From an uncultured Clostridia bacterium (GTDB lineage: Bacteria; Bacillota; Clostridia; Christensenellales; CAG-314), in NCBI GenBank assembly GCA_937915515.1, contig CALGIK010000032.1, forward strand, positions 1 to 7,813: DNA of 7,813 nt. The letters run 5' to 3'. The notes under the pieces are model-generated. The model was not told the DNA's origin. It made no database searches and worked only from the letters and a program-made list of their open reading frames with translations. This document shows positions 1 to 5,597 of the stretch, piece by piece. The translations under genes and the position numbers were made by a program. Within the stretch, counting starts at the first letter, position 1. Each line of letters begins with the position of its first letter.

Positions 1-110
1 TTTACCAATACTATAATAACACTTTTTTTGTCAATGTCAACCTAAATTACGCCATTTTACATTTAATTAACATTCATCTGTATATTATCTTTTTTTGTTT
101 TAAAACATAA

Positions 111-148
111 AAAAACCGCTTTGTTAAATACCTACATAAGCGGTTTTT
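111..148. terminator. Bidirectional rho-independent terminator after the GNAT gene
   Basis: An 11-bp perfect inverted repeat, AAAAACCGCTT (111-121) and AAGCGGTTTTT (138-148), encloses a 16-base loop. Read on the minus strand, the hairpin lies 27 bases past the GNAT stop and ends in a run of T. The plus-strand side also ends in five T, so it could stop transcription from both directions. It most likely closes the tex-GNAT transcript. Bases 1-110 are very AT-rich and show no gene or site I can support. Confidence 0.9.
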
Positions 149-174
149 CTGCTTAATTTATTTACAAATTTTGT

Positions 175-666
175 TTATTTTTGATTTGGATGAGAGTTAT
201 TGCCGCAGCAATTGCAGCCTTGTTCCTTTATATATTTAACCATCTGAAAGTGAGTGCCGATGCTTTCGATTTCGAAAGGCTGACCTTTTATCTTAAACCC
301 TTGCTTAAGATAAAAATCCACTGCATTTTGTCGGGCGTTTAGCCAAATACAGCTTACCTCATTATTTAAAGCGGTAAATTCAGCCATTTTTATAAGGGCA
401 GTGCCGACAAGCTTGTTTTGGTGCTGTTTGTCGACTGCCATCCCTCTAAGCCTGTATTGAGGGATACTCTCTAAATCCGTACGTGCGGTAACAAGCATTG
501 TAACGCAACCGACTATCTTTTCGTTTTCGTCAAAATATCCTAAATGTATCGTACCTTTTTTATCCTCGCCCTCAAAATCAGCATTTTTGACAGGCTGCCC
601 CTCACGCAAAATGTCATGTCGCAAATTGATTATTTGTTCTTTTTTTACTTGTTTTATAGTAATCAT
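175..666 (-). CDS. GNAT-family N-acetyltransferase with a cysteine-rich C-terminal tail
   Basis: This 163-residue protein is a single GNAT domain, which would move an acetyl group from acetyl-CoA to an amine; the substrate cannot be read from the sequence. Typical parts are visible. A central strand (about 40-60, LGYFDENEKIVGCVTML) leads to the acetyl-CoA strand and loop YRLRGMAVDKQHQNKLVGTAL (71-91), whose loop is a weak match to the usual Q/R-x-x-G-x-G/A pattern. The late block has NARQNAVDFYLKQGF (110-124) and the closing strand IGTHFQMVKYI (136-146). The layout resembles ElaA-like and other small GNAT proteins. The last residues, 151-163, are unusual: CNCCG followed by a polar His/Asn tail, which is not part of the fold. 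The ATG at 666 has AGAGG five bases upstream. The gene starts 54 bases after tex with no terminator between them, so the two are probably co-transcribed. Confidence 0.88.
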   Translation of the reverse strand: MITIKQVKKEQIINLRHDILREGQPVKNADFEGEDKKGTIHLGYFDENEKIVGCVTMLVTARTDLESIPQYRLRGMAVDKQHQNKLVGTALIKMAEFTALNNEVSCIWLNARQNAVDFYLKQGFKIKGQPFEIESIGTHFQMVKYIKEQGCNCCGNNSHPNQK

Positions 667-720
667 TTATGCCTCTTAGTTATCAAATGCTTTGTAAACG
701 GTGCAATAAAATAACAAACT

Positions 721-3006
721 TTATTTTTTGAGTCCGAATCTTGATGCAAGACGCTTTAATGCATCATCTAAATTTTCTGGCTTGTCTTTATTGAATTGCT
801 TTTGATTGCCGTTAAAATTTTTGCCGTATTGCTCCTTCTGCTTTTTGCCGTACGGTGACTGAGAAGTTTTCATCGTTAGGCTGATTTTGTTTTTTTGAAT
901 ATCTACTCCCAAAACTTTTACATGCACATTTTCGCCGACGGACAAAACTTGAGAAGGATGCGTAATATAACCTTCGGCTATCTCGCTGATATGCACCAAT
1001 CCGTCCTGATGAACGCCGATATCGACAAATACGCCAAAATCGATAACGTTGCGCACAACGCCGTCAAGTTCCATACCTTCTTTTAGATCCTTTATGTCCA
1101 GTAAGTCACTTCTTAAAACAGGCACCGGCAAATTATCACGCACGTCTCTGCCCGGCTTAATTAGCTCCTCAATAATATCGTTTAATGTAGGCACGCCCAC
1201 GCCTATGTTGTCGGCGACCTTTTGCAGTCCGGTGCTTTCCGCTTTTTCGCGCAAATTTTTTACATTACCGTTTTTTATATCCTCTTTGGTCATATTAAAA
1301 TAGTTTAGCAGCTTGTTGACAGCTTCGTAACTTTCGGGGTGAACGGCGGTATTATCCAAAACGTCTTCTCCGTCGTTAATTCTTAAGAATCCTGCGCATT
1401 GCGTGAAGGTTCTCTCGCCTAACTTAGAAATTTTAAGCAGTTGCTTCCTATCGGTAAAATGATTATTTTTTCTGTATTCCACAATGTTTTTTGCAATACC
1501 TGCATTTAATCCCGATACAAAGCTAAGTAAACTGACACTTGCGGTATTTATATCAACTCCCACGCTGTTTACGCAATCCTCCACCACGCCGCTTAAAACC
1601 TCTGTCAGTCTGCCTTGAGGCATATCGTGCTGATATTGTCCAACGCCTATACTTTTTACGTCAATTTTTATCAGTTCGGCAAGGGGGTCAAGGAGTCTAC
1701 GTGCAATACTCACTGCACTGCGTAAAGATACGTCAAATTGCGGAAACTCCTCCGCTCCCAATTTGCTTGCCGAATAAACGCTTGCGCCCGCCTCGTTTAC
1801 CACAGCATAACTTACCTTGCGATCTAAGGTTTTTATTAAATCAGAAACAAAAATTTCCGCTTCCTTGCTTGCTGTCCCGTTGCCTATACTTATTACGTCT
1901 ACACCGTATTTTTTTATCAAAGCGGTAAGCACGGCATTAGCTTCCTCCGTTTTACATTGAGGCGGGGTAGGATACACTACCGCAGTATCCAATACATTTC
2001 CGTTTTTGTCAATCACAGCTATTTTGCATCCCGTACGGTAAGCGGGGTCAACGGCAAGGATAGTTTTATTTTTAAGCGGCGGCTGCATAAGAAGCGGTTT
2101 TAAGTTTACCTTAAACATTTTGATAGCCTGCTCCTGTGCCATTTCAGTCAAATTGCTCCTTGCTTCGCGGCTAAGTGACGGAAATATCAATCTGTCGTAA
2201 GCGTCTTTTATTGTTTTAAGCATCAATTCTTTTGTTGTGCTCTCTTTTTTAACAAAACGTGCTTGTAATTTAATCAAAGCTGTGTCTATATCCGCTTCGA
2301 TTACAACCTTTAAACAATCTTCCTTTTCGCCTCTGTTAATAGCCAAAACCCTGTGGCTGGGTATTTTATTTATTTTTTCATGGTAATCGGCATACATATC
2401 GTATGTTTTTGCTTCAGGCTTGTCTTTATTAAGCGTCGTTACTATTTCGCCCTCGTTTGTCAAATATTCACGTAAAACCTTTCGCATTTCGGCATCGTCG
2501 CTGATTATTTCCGCTATTATGTCGCATGCGCCGTTTATAGCTTCCTCTTCGTTTGCTACTCCTTTTTGTTCATCAACAAACTGCTTTGCCGCTAAAAGTA
2601 TATCTTCTTTTGTCTCCTGCTCAAAAATAAGATTTGCTAGCGGCTCTAAGCCTCTTTCCTTAGCAACAGAAGCTCGCGTTTTCTTTTTTTGCTTAAAGGG
2701 GCGATAGATATCTTCAACTTCCGTAAGCGTTTGCGCTTTAAAGAGAGCAATAACTATTTCGTCCGTCATTTTGTTCTGTGCCGTAATATTATCGGCAACT
2801 TCGGTTTTGCGTTTTTCGAGGTTGCGCAAGTATTCCAATCTATCGGCAAAACTCCTTAATACTTGATCGTCACAGTTGCCGTGCATTTCTTTACGGTAGC
2901 GTGCAATAAAAGGTATCGTGTTGCCTTCGTCAACTAAGCTGATGATATTTTGAGCATAAGCGGAACTTAAATTAAACTCGTCTGATAATTGTTTTACTAT
3001 ATCCAT
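721..3006 (-). CDS. tex: Tex-family S1 RNA-binding transcription accessory protein
   Basis: This 761-residue protein has the full length and domain order of Tex, a cytoplasmic nucleic-acid-binding protein related to eukaryotic Spt6 and linked to transcription. The N-terminal helical Tex domain has the hallmark GNTIPFIARYRKE (28-40) and EDIYRPFKQKKKTRA (98-112). A YqgF/RNase-H-like domain starts at TILAVDPAYRTG (315-326) and includes VVNEAGASVYSAS (402-414). The highly conserved stretch IGVGQYQHDM (453-462) through VVEDCVNSVGVDINTAS (474-490) leads into helix-hairpin-helix motifs (about 493-545, FVSGLNAGIAKNIVEYR). An S1 domain follows at about 641-715 (GVVRNVIDFGVFVDIG, DGLVHISEIA). A Lys/Gln/Asn-rich linker (714-742) joins a short C-terminal helix (745-761). 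The ATG at 3006 has a perfect AGGAGG five bases upstream. The usual DPGxRTG block reads DPAYRTG here. No frameshift is seen. Confidence 0.97.
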   Translation of the reverse strand: MDIVKQLSDEFNLSSAYAQNIISLVDEGNTIPFIARYRKEMHGNCDDQVLRSFADRLEYLRNLEKRKTEVADNITAQNKMTDEIVIALFKAQTLTEVEDIYRPFKQKKKTRASVAKERGLEPLANLIFEQETKEDILLAAKQFVDEQKGVANEEEAINGACDIIAEIISDDAEMRKVLREYLTNEGEIVTTLNKDKPEAKTYDMYADYHEKINKIPSHRVLAINRGEKEDCLKVVIEADIDTALIKLQARFVKKESTTKELMLKTIKDAYDRLIFPSLSREARSNLTEMAQEQAIKMFKVNLKPLLMQPPLKNKTILAVDPAYRTGCKIAVIDKNGNVLDTAVVYPTPPQCKTEEANAVLTALIKKYGVDVISIGNGTASKEAEIFVSDLIKTLDRKVSYAVVNEAGASVYSASKLGAEEFPQFDVSLRSAVSIARRLLDPLAELIKIDVKSIGVGQYQHDMPQGRLTEVLSGVVEDCVNSVGVDINTASVSLLSFVSGLNAGIAKNIVEYRKNNHFTDRKQLLKISKLGERTFTQCAGFLRINDGEDVLDNTAVHPESYEAVNKLLNYFNMTKEDIKNGNVKNLREKAESTGLQKVADNIGVGVPTLNDIIEELIKPGRDVRDNLPVPVLRSDLLDIKDLKEGMELDGVVRNVIDFGVFVDIGVHQDGLVHISEIAEGYITHPSQVLSVGENVHVKVLGVDIQKNKISLTMKTSQSPYGKKQKEQYGKNFNGNQKQFNKDKPENLDDALKRLASRFGLKK

Positions 3007-3011
3007 ATTAG

Positions 3012-3067
3012 CCTCCTGTCCTATAGCCTTTAAAAATTATTCTATCATAAAAAAAATGCAAATGCAA
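3012..3067 (-). promoter_or_regulatory. Probable tex promoter and Shine-Dalgarno
   Basis: On the minus strand, TAGAAT (3039-3044) is preceded by TG one base before it, an extended -10. TTGCAT (3062-3067), 17 bases upstream, is a weak -35. AGGAGG at 3012-3017 is the ribosome binding site, five bases before the ATG. The promoter lies just downstream of the terminator at 3096-3126, so tex should have its own start. This is read by eye from consensus matches only. Confidence 0.5.
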
Positions 3068-3095
3068 TTATCGTGAAGTTTAAAAAAATAAAAAA

Positions 3096-3126
3096 GAAAA
3101 AACGGTAGCTGTTCCACCGCTTTTTC
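3096..3126. terminator. Terminator between the amidase gene and tex
   Basis: The inverted repeat GAAAAA-a-CGGT (3096-3106) and ACCG-c-TTTTTC (3116-3126) has one A/C mismatch and a 9-base loop. On the minus strand the hairpin is followed by TTTTTTCTTTTTT, a good U-tract, so it probably ends the amidase transcript before the tex promoter. The plus side also ends in five T. Confidence 0.75.
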
Positions 3127-3132
3127 TTAATT

Positions 3133-3190
3133 AAGGAGGGCGTTATGAAAAATGTAATTAGTTAAGGTAATTATGACATTACCCTAACTA
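3133..3190 (+). other. Possible leader peptide (6 codons) with strong RBS and overlapping hairpin
   Basis: AAGGAGGG (3133-3140) is a near-perfect Shine-Dalgarno. It lies at ideal distance from an ATG at 3145 that opens a six-codon frame, M-K-N-V-I-S, ending in TAA at 3163-3165. The end of this frame overlaps a 13-bp inverted repeat with one mismatch: TAGTTAAGGTAAT (3159-3171) and ATTACCCTAACTA (3178-3190), with a 6-base loop. An RBS, mini-ORF and hairpin in this order resemble a translated leader. However, no plus-strand gene follows, and the frame could equally be the stump of a decayed gene or chance. No family is recognised. Confidence 0.3.
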
Positions 3191-3262
3191 CATCATTATA
3201 ATACTATACTACTGTGAGACAGGAGTGTTTTGATTATGATTTTTTATTTAAACATAAATTAA
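3173..3262 (+). promoter_or_regulatory. Possible plus-strand promoter followed by an 8-codon ORF, antisense to the amidase gene end
   Basis: ATGACA (3173-3178) matches the -35 consensus at 5 of 6 bases. It is followed after 18 bases by a perfect TATAAT (3197-3202). Transcription from here would start near 3209. AGGAG (3221-3225) follows, then either TTG (3230) or ATG (3236) opens a short frame, M-I-F-Y-L-N-I-N, that stops at 3260-3262. Continuing transcription would enter the amidase gene from its 3' end in antisense. The -35 overlaps the right half of the 3159-3190 hairpin. No known small-RNA family is recognised. Confidence 0.35.
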
Positions 3263-3290
3263 AAGCTTCTGAAAATTAAGTTAACAAGCT

Positions 3291-3977
3291 TCACAAAGAA
3301 TATAAATAAACAAAAATACCCCTTACGATATGTTCGCTTAGCTGCTGACGGTAAGTTTCATTATTCAGTTTGGCTTCGTCATCGGCATTGGATAAAAAAC
3401 CGCATTCTACTATTATCGACGGTTTTTCAATACACTTAAGTATAAAATAATCCCCCGCTAGCGACGCATGCTTATTGCCTGTAAAATTGTTTAAAGCCGA
3501 TTGCATACATTGTGCAAATAAAATGCTGTCTTCATCGCCTTTTTGATAAAATACTTGCGGTCCGCTTCTATAGGACATTGGAAATTTGTTCATATGAATA
3601 GAAATAACCAAATCGGGTTTTACTGCTTTAATAATTTCGCGCCGTTTTTCCATATCACGCCGCTTAAAACCTGCGCTGAGCGAACCGTATAATCCGCCGT
3701 AATCCTTACGGGTTAATTCTACCTTAACGCCTCGGTTTTTTAACTGTTTTTCTATTAACCTGCACATTTTTAAATTTAAATCGCTTTCATTAACACCGGT
3801 AACTTTGCCGACTACTCCGTTGTCTATCCCGCCGTGACCGGCGTCAAGCACCACAGTAAGATTTTGAGTCTGATCCGTTGTGCGGGACGGATAAAGCCAA
3901 AAAATCAGTGTAAATTGTAAAACCATAACGATGCCCAGCACCATGCAGGAAAGCCATAAAATCTTTATTTTTGACAC
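3291..3977 (-). CDS. cwlD: N-acetylmuramoyl-L-alanine amidase, CwlD-like (Amidase_3), membrane-anchored
   Basis: This enzyme is a zinc amidase that cuts the bond between muramic acid and L-alanine in peptidoglycan. CwlD of spore formers acts in making the muramic-delta-lactam of the spore cortex. From the GTG start the product is 228 residues, close to CwlD length. One N-terminal membrane segment (about 6-28, ILWLSCMVLGIVMVLQF) acts as an anchor or uncleaved signal, and the catalytic domain faces outward. Amidase_3 motifs are VVLDAGHGG (42-50, zinc ligand H48), E64 in the NESD block, DLVISIHMN (122-130, H128) and IIVECGFLSN (188-197, catalytic E191). I prefer the GTG at 3977 because GGAGG lies five bases upstream and the membrane segment then starts at once. 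An in-frame GTG at 4070 would add 31 residues with no signal-like character. The family is certain; the CwlD subgroup rests on size and anchor. Confidence 0.88.
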   Translation of the reverse strand: MSKIKILWLSCMVLGIVMVLQFTLIFWLYPSRTTDQTQNLTVVLDAGHGGIDNGVVGKVTGVNESDLNLKMCRLIEKQLKNRGVKVELTRKDYGGLYGSLSAGFKRRDMEKRREIIKAVKPDLVISIHMNKFPMSYRSGPQVFYQKGDEDSILFAQCMQSALNNFTGNKHASLAGDYFILKCIEKPSIIVECGFLSNADDEAKLNNETYRQQLSEHIVRGIFVYLYSL

Positions 3978-4062
3978 TTTTTCCTCCGAAAAAAAACGTA
4001 ACTTTGAACAAAATGAGTGTATAAAAGCACAAAAAAGGCATTTTCCTTCAAAATTAAGGGAG

Positions 4063-4091
4063 TTATACACTTATCCACCAAGTTATCCACA
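4063..4091 (+). promoter_or_regulatory. Cluster of three DnaA-box-like sequences
   Basis: Three same-orientation 9-mers lie in 29 bases. TTATCCACA (4083-4091) is a perfect DnaA box. TTATCCACC (4071-4079) has one mismatch in its last base. TTATACACT (4063-4071) fits TTATNCACA except at its last base. Their starts are 8 and 12 bases apart. Clusters of this kind are typical of oriC and of DnaA-regulated promoters in Firmicutes. No dnaA or dnaN is in the window. The cluster is upstream of the amidase start and just downstream of a possible -10 (4095-4100). Confidence 0.6.
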
Positions 4092-4094
4092 TTT

Positions 4095-4122
4095 TTTATA
4101 TTTGTAGTGGACTGCCTGTTTA
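4095..4122 (-). promoter_or_regulatory. Possible amidase promoter
   Basis: On the minus strand, TATAAA (4095-4100) matches the -10 consensus at 5 of 6. TAAACA (4117-4122), 16 bases upstream, matches the -35 at 4 of 6. The -35 lies within the 11-base dyad CTGTTTAACAG (4116-4126), a possible operator. Transcription would start at about 4088, inside the DnaA-box cluster, giving a leader of roughly 110 bases before the GTG at 3977. Confidence 0.35.
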
Positions 4123-4135
4123 ACAGATAGCGTGA

Positions 4136-4250
4136 AACGTAATTTACCCTTTAAAAGAAAAATTACTAATATTATTTTGCTTTTATGCTAGCATAAAAAA
4201 TAACGCCTCACTTGTCCTTAACATTACAATTTACGCTGAACGTAATTTAC
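4136..4250. repeat. Direct repeats AACGTAATTTAC with an intervening 18-bp palindrome
   Basis: AACGTAATTTAC occurs at 4136-4147 and again, identical, at 4239-4250. A third shorter copy of AATTTAC is at 4228-4234. The last two flank a small dyad, TTACG (4231-4235) and CGTAA (4241-4245). Between the long copies is a perfect 18-bp palindrome, TTTTATGCTAGCATAAAA (4181-4198). No gene is present here. The arrangement looks like protein-binding sites, but no known regulator motif is recognised. Confidence 0.5.
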
Positions 4251-4258
4251 TTATTACA

Positions 4259-4309
4259 TAATAAGACTTAATAGCATATGATTTTTATCGTCTTATTACC
4301 GTATACGGT
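4259..4309. repeat. 9-bp inverted repeat joined to a 12-bp perfect palindrome
   Basis: TAATAAGAC (4259-4267) and GTCTTATTA (4290-4298) form a perfect inverted repeat with a 22-base loop. Abutting it is ACCGTATACGGT (4298-4309), a perfect 12-bp palindrome flanked by TTATT and TAATAA, which nearly extends the symmetry. On the minus strand this lies just past the pepT terminator, so it may be an operator or RNA structure upstream of the amidase gene. Confidence 0.45.
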
Positions 4310-4313
4310 TAAT

Positions 4314-4343
4314 AAAAAAAGCCCCCTTGCTATGCAAAGGGGA
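4314..4343 (-). terminator. Rho-independent terminator of the flippase-pepT operon
   Basis: On the minus strand the hairpin pairs CCCC-t-TTGC with GCAA-GGGG (4323-4342, one bulged base, 3-base loop). It is followed, after GC, by seven T (complement of 4314-4320). It lies about 20 bases past the pepT stop. GC-rich stem plus T-tract is a clear intrinsic terminator. Confidence 0.9.
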
Positions 4344-4363
4344 AAATATACAAAAATATACTC

Positions 4364-5581
4364 TTATTGGTCAAAATAATTAACTGCAATTTTTACCAAA
4401 CACTTGGCAATTTTTTCCATAGCTTGTACGGGGACATACTCCTCTACGCTGTGATAATTATGTCCTCCAGTACACAAATTTGGACAGGGCAGTCCCATAA
4501 ACGAAAGCCTTGCTCCGTCAGTCCCACCGCGTATAGGCACAAATTTTGGCGTTATTCCTTCTTCTTTAAATACTTCTGCCGCCATTTTAAGCAGATTCAT
4601 ATGCGGCTTTATTTGCTCCGCCATATTTTTGTAGCTGTCTTTTAAGTCAACTTCTACTGTGTTTTTGCCGTATATGTCATTAATTTTTGAAGCTGTTTCA
4701 AGCATAACTGTTTTTTTATCCCTAAACAGCTTTTCGTCATGGTCTCTGATTATAAAATGTGCTTGAGCGGAGTTTACATCGCCCTTTATATTTGTAAGGT
4801 GGATAAAACCCTCATAGCCTTCGGTATACTGAGGCTTTTGTTTTTGAGGCAGCAGGCTGACGTACTCCGTCATTATCTCGGCGGCATTTTTCATTTTACC
4901 TTTTGCGTCTCCGGGATGAATGCTTATACCCTTTATTTTAACATAAGCCGATGCGGCATTAAAATTTTCGTATTCTATCTCGCCGACTGCTCCTCCGTCA
5001 ACGGTAAAGGCAAAATCCGCGCCAAAACCCGAAACATCAAAAAGGCTTGCTCCATTTCCTACTTCCTCATCGGGAGTAAAGGCGATTTTTATTGTACCGT
5101 GTTTAACATCTTTATGTGTCAACAAGTACTCTGCCATAGCCATTATTTCCGCTATGCCGGCTTTATCGTCAGCGCCTAAAAGTGTGGTGCCGTCGCTTGT
5201 AACAATATCCATACCGATATAGTTTTTTAATGCATCAGATTCGTTTGGACTTATAGTTATACCCGAAGGCAAAACAATATCAGCGCCGTCATAATTTTTA
5301 TGCAGGATAGGTTTAACGTCTTTGCCCGATACAACAGGCGCCGTATCTAAATGCGCAATAAAACCGATAACCTTAGTGGGTTTTTCTAAATTTGACGGTA
5401 TTGTGGCGTAAACATAGGAGTTGGCGTCTACCTTAACATCCTCAGCACCTATTTCTTTAAGTTGACCGGCTAATACGTTTGCCAGCTCAAATTGATAAGG
5501 AGTGCTCGGTATATTGTGACAATCCTCCTTAGAAGTTGTATCCATTTTAACATATTGTATAAATCTTTCTAGTACCTTCAT
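4364..5581 (-). CDS. pepT: Peptidase T (tripeptide aminopeptidase, M20B family)
   Basis: Peptidase T is a cytoplasmic di-zinc aminopeptidase that releases the N-terminal residue from tripeptides (EC 3.4.11.4). At 405 residues it matches the usual length of about 408. The motifs are complete. IAHLDTAP (75-82) carries ligand H77 and catalytic D79. LLGADDKAGIAEIM (134-147) carries the bridging aspartate. FTPDEEVGNGA (168-178) has the paired Glu 172 and 173, general base and ligand. FTVDGGAVGEIEYENFNAA (192-210) has ligand D195 and the PepT signature. GGHNYHSVEEYV (372-383) has the last ligand, H377. The dimerisation lid domain fills about 212-320, and RGGTDGARLSFMGLP (351-365) is the conserved late block. 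AAGGAG lies four bases before the ATG. The gene follows the flippase gene by 16 bases and is probably translated from the same mRNA. Likely role: use of short peptides as nutrients. Confidence 0.97.
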   Translation of the reverse strand: MKVLERFIQYVKMDTTSKEDCHNIPSTPYQFELANVLAGQLKEIGAEDVKVDANSYVYATIPSNLEKPTKVIGFIAHLDTAPVVSGKDVKPILHKNYDGADIVLPSGITISPNESDALKNYIGMDIVTSDGTTLLGADDKAGIAEIMAMAEYLLTHKDVKHGTIKIAFTPDEEVGNGASLFDVSGFGADFAFTVDGGAVGEIEYENFNAASAYVKIKGISIHPGDAKGKMKNAAEIMTEYVSLLPQKQKPQYTEGYEGFIHLTNIKGDVNSAQAHFIIRDHDEKLFRDKKTVMLETASKINDIYGKNTVEVDLKDSYKNMAEQIKPHMNLLKMAAEVFKEEGITPKFVPIRGGTDGARLSFMGLPCPNLCTGGHNYHSVEEYVPVQAMEKIAKCLVKIAVNYFDQ

Positions 5582-5597
5582 TTTTCTCCTTACCTAT

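Noticed and set aside
895..1303. Plus-strand open frames of 63 and 84 codons
   Set aside because: They lie wholly inside tex on the opposite strand, have no family resemblance, and tex is certain.
1539..2707. Plus-strand open frames at 1539-1928 and 2420-2707
   Set aside because: They are shadows of tex codon pattern, with low-complexity Leu/Arg/Pro or Ser/Phe content and no convincing ribosome binding site.
3263..3292. AAGCTTC repeated at 3263-3269 and 3286-3292 as an amidase terminator or IS end
   Set aside because: A 6-bp AAGCTT stem with a 17-base loop and only a few T is too weak, and a much better terminator is at 3096-3126. No target duplication or transposase is present.
3844..4041. 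65-codon minus-strand frame overlapping the amidase start
   Set aside because: It is the amidase region read in another frame; the GGAGG and membrane anchor support the amidase frame.
4367..5179. Plus-strand open frames opposite pepT (92 and 146 codons)
   Set aside because: pepT is complete with all catalytic motifs; the opposite frames are Cys/Phe/Tyr-rich antisense translations with no domain.
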